NCBI GenBank assembly: GCA_945639195.1
Contig: CALZEE010000004.1
Span: forward strand, 1-64,000
Direction: 5' to 3'
DNA length: 64,000 bases
From: an uncultured Ignatzschineria sp.
GTDB lineage: Bacteria > Pseudomonadota > Gammaproteobacteria > Cardiobacteriales > Wohlfahrtiimonadaceae
In this document: piece by piece, positions 1-7,435 of the stretch
How the letters are laid out: each line of letters starts with the position of its first letter
How positions within the stretch are numbered: the stretch's first letter is position 1
The notes under the pieces: generated by a model
Seen by the model: only the letters and a program-made list of their open reading frames with translations
Told to the model about the DNA's origin: nothing
Databases searched by the model: none
Position numbers and translations under genes: made by a program

Positions 1-252
1 GAATATATCAGTCAGAAATTAATTAATTGGGCTAATTCAAAGAAGATCACTCTGATCTATACTCAACCGGGGAAACCCACACAAAATGCTTATATTGAGC
101 GATTTAACCGCACCGTAAGAGAGGAGTTACTATCGAATTATCTCTTTGAAACAATCAACGAAGCACAAATTTACTCCACTAAATGGCTATGGAGTTATAA
201 TAATGAAAGACCCCATTCAGCCATTGGATCTGTGCCACCGTGTCAACTTTAA
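1..252 (+). CDS. IS3-family transposase OrfB, C-terminal part (5' end outside window)
   Basis: The frame is open from the first base and ends in TAA at 250-252. It encodes the last 83 residues of an integrase-core (rve) DDE transposase. Visible hallmarks are the run T-Q-P-G-K-P-T-Q-N-A-Y-I-E-R-F-N-R-T, which holds the third catalytic residue (Glu), and the C-terminal W-S-Y-N-N-E-R-P-H-S-A-I-G motif typical of IS3-group OrfB. The protein would catalyse IS transposition as an OrfAB fusion made by frameshifting. Whether the full element is intact cannot be judged here. Confidence 0.85.
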   Translation, partial: EYISQKLINWANSKKITLIYTQPGKPTQNAYIERFNRTVREELLSNYLFETINEAQIYSTKWLWSYNNERPHSAIGSVPPCQL

Positions 253-306
253 TAAACCAAGAGAAACCTTCTACTTTTAAATAGCCCTAAAAAGGGGAGG
301 ATTACA
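1..306 (+). mobile_element. Right end of an IS3-family insertion sequence
   Basis: The end of an IS3-type transposase gene stops at 252 and is followed by about 54 bp of terminal sequence. The helicase reading frame on the minus strand is recognisable up to about 307 and then loses similarity, so the IS end is placed at 306. Read inward from 306 the terminus begins TGTAATCCTCCCC, fitting the TG...CA ends usual for IS3 elements. The other end and the target duplication are outside the window. Confidence 0.7.
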
Positions 307-1163
307 ATTGCCTCATCTGATTTTTCTTCGACAAATTCACGTACAGGATAAAATATTATTGGCTTAAAATACCCATCCTCTTGTGCACGCTTCAATGGAT
401 AATTAAATATTATTTTGCCTTCTATTCTCGAGCCATCATTCCTAAATGGAGTAGCCGTAAATTGGTAAATAGATTTATCTAGAAAACTCGATTTAATACT
501 TGCCCAAGTAGAAGCAGTTACATGATGCGCTTCATCAACTATTAAATGCGTACACTCTTGTACAAGATTCTTAAAGCATTCTGGGGAAAATCTTGACAAT
601 GAAGCTGCCGTTGCAATGATAACATTAGCATCTATAATCTGAGACAATTCATCAATATCATCAATTCCATGTTTGATTGTCGAAACTACTGGATTGAGAA
701 TTTCATTAGACACCAATCCTAAATCTCTTAATAATCCCAATTGCACAAATTTATTTTTTGTTTGCTCTCGTAAAGCATCAGATGGAACAATAACAAGAGT
801 TTTTTTAAATTTCCCAGCTACAATAATTGATAAAATTGTTTCAGTTTTTCCAGTACCTGTTGGCATAACAATTGTTGCGGCACTTTTTTCATCCGATCTT
901 TCATAACCAAGCGCTGCAAAAATACCACCTAATTGTGGTGGTCTCAGCCCACTAATCTGAGCTTGCTGATTTTCTTCAATAAAAAGGAAAGGGACATTTA
1001 ACCAAGAATTAAAAACTAAATCTGAAGAATGCTCTTTATTATTTAACAAAGGATAGCTTACGGTACTCTTACCAACTTTTGTTTCTTTAATTTTCCACAT
1101 ATTAAACTCCATATAGTTCAGTATGAAATTATTGATATTTTGATTAACCCATATTAAAGACAA
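307..1163 (-). pseudogene. SF2 DEAD/DEAH helicase, 5' part only, truncated by the IS
   Basis: About 285 codons of a superfamily 2 helicase. Visible motifs are motif I (M-P-T-G-T-G-K-T-E-T), motif II (V-D-E-A-H-H) and motif III (T-A-T-P-F-R). The second RecA domain (motifs IV-VI) is missing because the IS joins at 306/307; the frame runs about 19 codons further into IS DNA and stops at 249. The furthest upstream start is a TTG at 1163 directly after the HerA stop; ATG codons at 1112 and 1100 are alternatives. It is the last gene of the six-gene defence operon and probably worked with HerA/SIR2 or the methyltransferase module. Activity is unlikely in this strain. Confidence 0.75.
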
Positions 1164-2912
1164 TTAGCGCTTCTGATATCTCCATTTTTCCACAATAGAT
1201 TCTATTTGATGTATATCCAATGCTTTCTGCTGCCAACCTTTATCAAAATCTATATCATTTGACCTTGGCAATTGATCTTCAGATAAGTTCCTTATCATTA
1301 TTCTTGATGGCAATGTCGCTGCTTCACCAACAAAAATAGCTTCCTGACGTCGTAGACTAGATAACATTTTAGTTAAACTAGACATAGTATCTGGCAATAT
1401 GCTTTTCACATGTTCTCTATCAGAGTCATTAGTAATTCTTAATACAATCCAAGAGTTACATTGCGATAAAACTGTAGCTTCGACCTCACTTGGTCTTTGT
1501 GATACTAATAATAGTCCAACTCCATACTTACGACCTTCTTTAGCAATCCTACGAATAGCTGATTGAGCCGCTGCATATTGAGCATCACCTCTGTTAGGAA
1601 CATAACGATGTGCCTCTTCGCAAACCAATAAAACTGGACTATTTTGCCTTTGCTCATTAGTTTGCCAAATTTTCAGTTGAAATATTATTCGTGCAATAGC
1701 TGCACTTGCAACCCCTGCAACTTCATTTGGTACCCCTGATAAATCAACAATTTGAATAGTTGTTTTCTGCGTTAAAAATTGATTAATAATTTCAGAAAGA
1801 TGATCACCATCTTTTTCTAAACACCAATCATTCATCAAAAATTTTAAACGCCCATCGTTCAATAAAGATGCGATTTTTCTTATAACTTTATTAAAATCCT
1901 CATGCTGTGACTGTGTTTTATTATTTGGGCGCTGCTTATTAATCTCACCAATTAAACCAATTTCATACAACCCCCCTTCTTTATGCCCAAATATATCTAA
2001 ATCATTTGGATTACCTAATGTATAAGGTATTGGGGAATCAACTGTTAATTGCTTTTGATCTATGCCTAATAATTCTGCTGTTTGTTCTCGTACAGCAATC
2101 AATGCATTCTTTAGAATATTAGATTGAGAAGTTGCAGCATATTCCGTTTTTCCTATAAATAAGTTTAAAGATTCCTCTAAATCTAATAACCAATAGGGTA
2201 GTTTTAAAGATCCTTCATCTGTAGATAAACGTTGATGTTGAGGAAATGCTTTACCATATTCATTGTGAGGGTCTAGAATAATTATTTGTGGATGCCAATT
2301 TGGATGTTCTGCTATTGTACCTCGCTCTAAAATACTGTGTATAACAGATGCAACTGTTCCTGATTTGCCAGCACCAGTTGACCCCAGAATAGCTGTATGT
2401 TTACCCAATAATTCATTCAGTTCTGCATAACATGGTGCACCACCTGAACCAACGTGTTCGCCTAGCTGAATTATAGTTCCTTTGGCATCTCCATAAATAA
2501 ATCTCAACTCAGACTTTGGTGTAATGTATATAGTCTGTTGTGGAAGAGGGTACGTCGCAATACCTCTTTCAAATTCTAAATGAAATTTATCCTCTTCCTG
2601 TTTTTTCCACTCACCTTCACCAAATAAATCTGCCTCTATAATTCGTTCATCTGATGATATAACAGGGATTCCTTTTTCTAGCTGATAATCTGCTTTCATG
2701 CGTAATCGACTAACTAAACCATAAATTGAACGTCGACCAAAATGAACTTTAATAATCGAGCCGAATTGTCCAATAGGATAATTTTCACCTGCAAATACTC
2801 TAGAGAGATCTGATATAGTAGGGTCAAGTTCTGCAATAATTCTAGAACCGTCAACTTCTATAATTTTCCCTATAGCTAGATTATCAATCGGCTTTATATG
2901 TTTATTATTCAT
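1164..2912 (-). CDS. HerA-like hexameric FtsK/HerA-family ATPase, SIR2 partner
   Basis: The 582-aa product has an N-terminal beta-barrel (HAS-barrel-like; G-K-I-I-E-V-D-G-S-R and F-G-S-I-I-K-V-H-F-G) in about the first 75 residues. The RecA-type ATPase domain follows, with Walker A G-S-T-G-A-G-K-S-G near residue 178, Walker B L-L-V-C-E-E-A-H-R-Y near residue 430, and an arginine-finger-type segment (R-R-I-A-K-E-G-R-K-Y-G). HerA family members are DNA translocases. SIR2-HerA pairs are established anti-phage systems in which the hexamer scaffolds and regulates the NADase. The start lies 2 bp after the stop of the SIR2 gene, which supports co-translation. Full length, no visible damage. Confidence 0.88.
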   Translation of the reverse strand: MNNKHIKPIDNLAIGKIIEVDGSRIIAELDPTISDLSRVFAGENYPIGQFGSIIKVHFGRRSIYGLVSRLRMKADYQLEKGIPVISSDERIIEADLFGEGEWKKQEEDKFHLEFERGIATYPLPQQTIYITPKSELRFIYGDAKGTIIQLGEHVGSGGAPCYAELNELLGKHTAILGSTGAGKSGTVASVIHSILERGTIAEHPNWHPQIIILDPHNEYGKAFPQHQRLSTDEGSLKLPYWLLDLEESLNLFIGKTEYAATSQSNILKNALIAVREQTAELLGIDQKQLTVDSPIPYTLGNPNDLDIFGHKEGGLYEIGLIGEINKQRPNNKTQSQHEDFNKVIRKIASLLNDGRLKFLMNDWCLEKDGDHLSEIINQFLTQKTTIQIVDLSGVPNEVAGVASAAIARIIFQLKIWQTNEQRQNSPVLLVCEEAHRYVPNRGDAQYAAAQSAIRRIAKEGRKYGVGLLLVSQRPSEVEATVLSQCNSWIVLRITNDSDREHVKSILPDTMSSLTKMLSSLRRQEAIFVGEAATLPSRIMIRNLSEDQLPRSNDIDFDKGWQQKALDIHQIESIVEKWRYQKR

Positions 2913-2914
2913 AA

Positions 2915-4060
2915 TTAAATTCCACCTTCAATAATTTGAGTGAGATTCTCAAATGTCCACCACTCAATATTGTTTTCAGAAAAATGCTGTTGATCAGCGT
3001 GATAGAATCCTTTACGTGCAAAAATTAAAATCTGTTCAGTTATATCAGGATCATCATGCCATTTTTTTACTACCCCAGTAGGCCCTTCTTCACTTGTAAA
3101 AATAACAACAGTTAGATTGCCATTAGATTTTTTTAACCCACGCTCAACTTCTAAATTAATATGAGCATCACCAAAACTATAGCCGGCAATCAATAATACT
3201 TTTTGCTGACCATTTTTAGGATTTAAGACACTCCTAGCTTGATCCATTAGATAAGCATATGGATCAAGTTGCGTTTCTCTATATTTGGTAGAAGCTGGCC
3301 ATATCATAATTTGAGATGATGTATCTTGATTTTTTAATAAGTAAGATGCTATTCGTACTGGTGTAAATGTCGATGGTTCTTCAACCCAATTAATTGAACC
3401 ATGCAATTTAAATACTCGTGCAGCTAAATCTTTTTGTTTAAAAACTTCAGGATTCCACCAACCAGATACACCGCCTTCGATGCCATCTACATACCTAAGT
3501 CTCGAAAGAGCCAATGAATCCTCAATTAAAGAATCATAATTCATAATTAAATAATCTATACACCCTACATAATTTTCTTTACCTGGTCGTACCGGACGAT
3601 GTAATGCCTGAATAAAACGTTCATGTATTTCCGAATTAATAGTAGGTTCATTAATAGCCTCAAAAATAGCTTTCTTTATTTCTTCAATAGCAAGCAATAG
3701 TTGATCGTGATTATATTCAAATTCACCAATTTTAATCTGATCCGAAAGTACATTTCGGTGAGTACGACGTGCTGTTATGGCTAACCAATCAATTAACTCA
3801 CTTAAATAATCCTCTATATGAGCATCAGGTTTAGCTCCAGAAAAAGCCAACTGAATAGCAACTAAGATAGTCTTTGAGTCAGCCGATAAATCATCATTTG
3901 TTAAAACTTTTTCTGTTAATTCATATGTTAAAGGTAAGCCTGCACATTTGCTCGCTCCAGCACCTAGCAAAACAGCTTTCGAATGAAAGAGTAACTCTTC
4001 AAGTTTGTTTATTGCATCTCTAAAGGGTTTTCTATTAAGAATAGACATATCTAGCGTCAT
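2915..4060 (-). CDS. SIR2-like NADase-type defence protein
   Basis: The 381-aa product has the SIR2 nucleotide-binding glycine motif G-A-G-A-S-K-C-A-G-L-P near residue 35, the N-Y-D-S-L-I-E-D segment and K-L-H-G-S-I-N-W, which carries the catalytic-type His. In phage defence such proteins deplete NAD+ on infection; with HerA they form the SIR2-HerA (Nezha-type) system. The start at ATG 4060 is chosen because GGAG lies 6 nt upstream. The frame is open to 4153, but that would overlap the GIY-YIG gene by 59 bp. The C-terminal part (L-L-I-A-G-Y-S-F-G-D-A-H-I-N) has the typical late SIR2 motif. Activity in this strain is inferred. Confidence 0.87.
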   Translation of the reverse strand: MTLDMSILNRKPFRDAINKLEELLFHSKAVLLGAGASKCAGLPLTYELTEKVLTNDDLSADSKTILVAIQLAFSGAKPDAHIEDYLSELIDWLAITARRTHRNVLSDQIKIGEFEYNHDQLLLAIEEIKKAIFEAINEPTINSEIHERFIQALHRPVRPGKENYVGCIDYLIMNYDSLIEDSLALSRLRYVDGIEGGVSGWWNPEVFKQKDLAARVFKLHGSINWVEEPSTFTPVRIASYLLKNQDTSSQIMIWPASTKYRETQLDPYAYLMDQARSVLNPKNGQQKVLLIAGYSFGDAHINLEVERGLKKSNGNLTVVIFTSEEGPTGVVKKWHDDPDITEQILIFARKGFYHADQQHFSENNIEWWTFENLTQIIEGGI

Positions 4061-4094
4061 GTACATCTCCAGTATTACTATAAATAAGGTAGGG

Positions 4095-5363
4095 TTATTT
4101 CCTAACAATTTCCCCAGTTGTATTATCCATACGATATTGATTAATAGTGCCATCGCTAATCCTAGCGACCACGTTGCGTATTGTTTTTAGTGGCACGTTA
4201 AACCATTCATTTGGCAAATATGGCTTACCATCACGGCCAATAAGCATCAATGTTAAACGCTGCGCTTCTAAGAACGTATGCACTAATCTTTCCAACATAT
4301 GTGGATTGACTTCTCTACATTCAAAGAATCTCACAATTTCAACGGGTGCTTCTAAAAAGGCTGTATCTCTTGTCGCATTTTTAATACGTTCTTCAATAGT
4401 AGTCGTAGTAAAACCAATCTTATAGAGATCTTCGAATCGAGCCAATTCGGGTTTATTACCTAAAGAACGCAACACATAAAGATACCCTAAAGGTTTATCT
4501 TTATGCGTCACATTAATTAAAGCATCAGTCACAGCATCAGCTCCTTGCATTACTCTTCGACCATTTTCATCTTTATACAAAGATGCAGCTAAAGAACGCA
4601 TAAGCATATTAGATTCTAAGCCATTTTCAAATATCAAACGCATTCTAGGATTGTGTCGATCGGTTCGTTCACTCAATGCTTCCATTGATGCAACGAAACA
4701 CGTTACACCATTTAGAATAAAGAAATCACCTTCTCTAATCTGAGAATTATTACTAAATTTTTGTAATTGAAATTCGCCATTTTTTAAGTTGTCATGCATC
4801 GAGTTAAATAATGCTTCAAACTTCCAGAAATCTAGACATTCAAAACGATCTGCGATTTCATCAGGCATATCCTTGCTTTTTTTCTGTGCAGGCACATGCT
4901 TTAAATTGAAGATATCCGCACTATCATCTAACAAATCCCCAGCCATATTGAATATATCATCCAACGAAGTGACTTTACTTGCAGCCGCAATAGTGCTTCC
5001 TGCAACCTTAGCCTGATTTCCCAGACTATTAGGCTCTGTAATACACTCCTTACCCATAGGTAACAACTGATGTCTATCCATCGATTTTAAAGCAGGATCA
5101 TCAAATGATTTATCACAAATAGCTTTCAGTGATTCTGCTAATAGTGCTTCAGTTATTTCAGAGCTATCAATATTAGGTACTATGTCATGTATATCAATGA
5201 ATTGATTAATTTCTTCAAATTTACGAGATAAGTGAGAGTCATTCGCTCTCTCTTTTGACTTAATCTTTACATTTTTTAGTAAGCCATTGGGATCATTACC
5301 TACTTCAAATATTTCATCCAATGTCATAAAGGATTGAGCATTCTTTATACCTGTAAGCTTCAT
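4095..5363 (-). CDS. GIY-YIG (T5orf172-type) nuclease-domain protein
   Basis: A 422-aa protein. The C-terminal third carries a GIY-YIG fold of the T5orf172/DUF4357 kind: G-Y-L-Y-V-L-R-S near residue 295, Y-K-I-G-F-T about 20 residues later, then an Arg (E-E-R-I) and the metal-binding Glu in M-L-E-R-L-V-H. The N-terminal 200 residues have no domain I recognise. The ATG overlaps the stop of the upstream helicase gene (ATGA), so the two are translationally coupled. The likely role is the DNA-cutting subunit of the methyltransferase-helicase module; this is inference from context. Confidence 0.78.
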   Translation of the reverse strand: MKLTGIKNAQSFMTLDEIFEVGNDPNGLLKNVKIKSKERANDSHLSRKFEEINQFIDIHDIVPNIDSSEITEALLAESLKAICDKSFDDPALKSMDRHQLLPMGKECITEPNSLGNQAKVAGSTIAAASKVTSLDDIFNMAGDLLDDSADIFNLKHVPAQKKSKDMPDEIADRFECLDFWKFEALFNSMHDNLKNGEFQLQKFSNNSQIREGDFFILNGVTCFVASMEALSERTDRHNPRMRLIFENGLESNMLMRSLAASLYKDENGRRVMQGADAVTDALINVTHKDKPLGYLYVLRSLGNKPELARFEDLYKIGFTTTTIEERIKNATRDTAFLEAPVEIVRFFECREVNPHMLERLVHTFLEAQRLTLMLIGRDGKPYLPNEWFNVPLKTIRNVVARISDGTINQYRMDNTTGEIVRK

Positions 5364-7420
5364 TCATTATCCTTTTGCTGTTTTTTCTCAGCATATCTTT
5401 TTTGAATATAAGCCAATCCCTCAGCTAATCTCTTTTCAATGTTATCAATACTATCAATCGACGGCACACGACCATGATCTTCTTTAAATTGATTAATACG
5501 AGGCCATAACATAACAGCTTCTTCTTCCGTCATATTAACCCTCTGTAATGCCAAACTAGTCTTGAGTGTTTTTAGTAATGGAGCATCAATATTTTTAGAA
5601 ATGACCTCATAAGCCCCCTGAAAAGGATTTACTGACGAAATTAAATCAACACTCAAGTCATTAAGATTCACAAATCGATTACCAATATTCACAAATTGCT
5701 GACCACTATGATCACCATCCATCTTAGGTCGTATCCCGTTATCTTGATTATTTTCTGGTGTGCTTCCCTCAACAATTGCACCTTCAGGTAGAGACTCACC
5801 TGAAACCACGCCGCCATTTTGTCGAATGAATAAGTTCGTTAATAAACCTTGATGCAATTGATCAACCTCATCCTCGGATAAATCAGGATGCAACTCACGA
5901 ATAATTTTAGGAATCACAATTGTATTCACAACTTCTGTTTCGATTAATCCTTGCTCAGACCAATATGCTTGCTGTGCCTGCCCATTGTTCAATAATGTTG
6001 CAAAGATATCATCAGTGGACCCATTCAAGATATCCAAAACTTTCTTTGAAGCTGCTTTAGTGCTGTCATCCACAATTACTGTGCCAGGCGCTAATTTCTC
6101 ACCATCCATAATTGTTGAACGAGGTCTAAACGTGATATTAGGCTTTAAAATTTGTTCCATTAGTAAAGATGCGCTGATTGCTTTAAGCATCGTATTCACT
6201 GAAACAACTACATCTTCATCTGTTGCCTCTGGCTGTGGAATCAAATTAGTAAATTGTGCATGGTTTTTACCGACACAATCCCGAGTGGCGCGACCAATGA
6301 TTTGCACGATTTCTGTTAGTGAGTTTCTAAAACCTACAGTTAATGCATGTTCACACCAAGGCCAGTCAAAGCCTTCTTTAGCCATACCTAAAGCTATGAT
6401 AATATCAATATCATCCACATGGTTAACATTGCGTAGATAATTCATCACAATGGGGCGTTCCTTACTATCGTCCACGAGATCAGCAACTTTAATCAGCTTG
6501 CCATCACTATGACGCTGTAACGTAATGATATGAGTATTAGGATCTTTAGAAATAAACTCACCAATCACATCATGAATATGCCCAACTTCAGTATATTTAT
6601 TGCCCGTAGAAGCTGAAGAATTCACATTAGGAATATGGATTAATGTTTTCTTATCTGTATCTAACACTTCTTCGAGCGCACTAATGTATTTCCCCTGATA
6701 AAAATGATAGCCAATGCCTAAAGTTTTAAGATATTCATAGCCATTTAATTGCTCATAATACGTATAAGTAACCTTATCAAATTTAGCTTCATCTTCTGGC
6801 TCTAAAATTGGTACAGCATCACCTCTAAAATATGACCCTGTCATTGCAATAATATGAGTATTAGAGCCATTCATAACATCATCTATCAATTGGCCCAAGA
6901 TGTTTTCTTCACCTGCTGAAACGTGATGAAATTCATCGATGGCTAAAACAGAATCATTAAAATCTTCAGGTGAGAGCTTCTTAAATGCGTGGCGCAATGT
7001 TGCATGAGTACACAAAATAATTTGATCCTTAAGATCATCACTATTCATAAATGCGACAAAACGATCAACCTTTCCTGTGGTTTCCCCTTCGGTTAAACAT
7101 AGATTATTGCGATCATCAATGTGCCAATTGGCATAAAAGCCATGAGCCATTAAATCTGTATCTTTAAATGAGCCACCAATGGACATTTCAGGCACACAAA
7201 CAATCGCTTTTTTAAGCCCTTGCTTAACAAGCTTATCTAGTGCTAAAAACATTAAAGCTCTAGATTTACCAGAAGCGGGTGGTGCTTTAATCAATAAATA
7301 CTGACTATCTCTATATGCATAGGCTCTCGCCTGCATTTCTCGCATACCCATATTATTATTTTGGATGCTCGAGCCTGTTTGTTCATAAGATGCATTCACT
7401 AAATTAATCGTTTGGTTCAT
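5360..7420 (-). CDS. SF2 DEAD/DEAH-box helicase of the methyltransferase module
   Basis: The 686-aa product has both helicase RecA domains. Motif I is A-P-P-A-S-G-K-S near residue 50, motif II is the variant I-D-E-F-H-H, motif III A-M-T-G-S-Y, and motif VI Q-I-I-G-R-A-T-R-D. A low-complexity linker and an unassigned C-terminal region follow. It sits 15 bp after the methyltransferase stop and overlaps the GIY-YIG start. It may translocate DNA for a restriction complex, as helicase subunits do in type I and III systems. The complex with its neighbours is inferred. Confidence 0.85.
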   Translation of the reverse strand: MNQTINLVNASYEQTGSSIQNNNMGMREMQARAYAYRDSQYLLIKAPPASGKSRALMFLALDKLVKQGLKKAIVCVPEMSIGGSFKDTDLMAHGFYANWHIDDRNNLCLTEGETTGKVDRFVAFMNSDDLKDQIILCTHATLRHAFKKLSPEDFNDSVLAIDEFHHVSAGEENILGQLIDDVMNGSNTHIIAMTGSYFRGDAVPILEPEDEAKFDKVTYTYYEQLNGYEYLKTLGIGYHFYQGKYISALEEVLDTDKKTLIHIPNVNSSASTGNKYTEVGHIHDVIGEFISKDPNTHIITLQRHSDGKLIKVADLVDDSKERPIVMNYLRNVNHVDDIDIIIALGMAKEGFDWPWCEHALTVGFRNSLTEIVQIIGRATRDCVGKNHAQFTNLIPQPEATDEDVVVSVNTMLKAISASLLMEQILKPNITFRPRSTIMDGEKLAPGTVIVDDSTKAASKKVLDILNGSTDDIFATLLNNGQAQQAYWSEQGLIETEVVNTIVIPKIIRELHPDLSEDEVDQLHQGLLTNLFIRQNGGVVSGESLPEGAIVEGSTPENNQDNGIRPKMDGDHSGQQFVNIGNRFVNLNDLSVDLISSVNPFQGAYEVISKNIDAPLLKTLKTSLALQRVNMTEEEAVMLWPRINQFKEDHGRVPSIDSIDNIEKRLAEGLAYIQKRYAEKKQQKDNE

Positions 7421-7435
7421 GGTTCCATCCCCTCC

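Noticed and set aside
4068..4080. Ten-base match between the CRISPR spacer and the SIR2/GIY-YIG junction
   Set aside because: A match of 10 of 32 bases, not continued on either side, is expected by chance in a window of this size.
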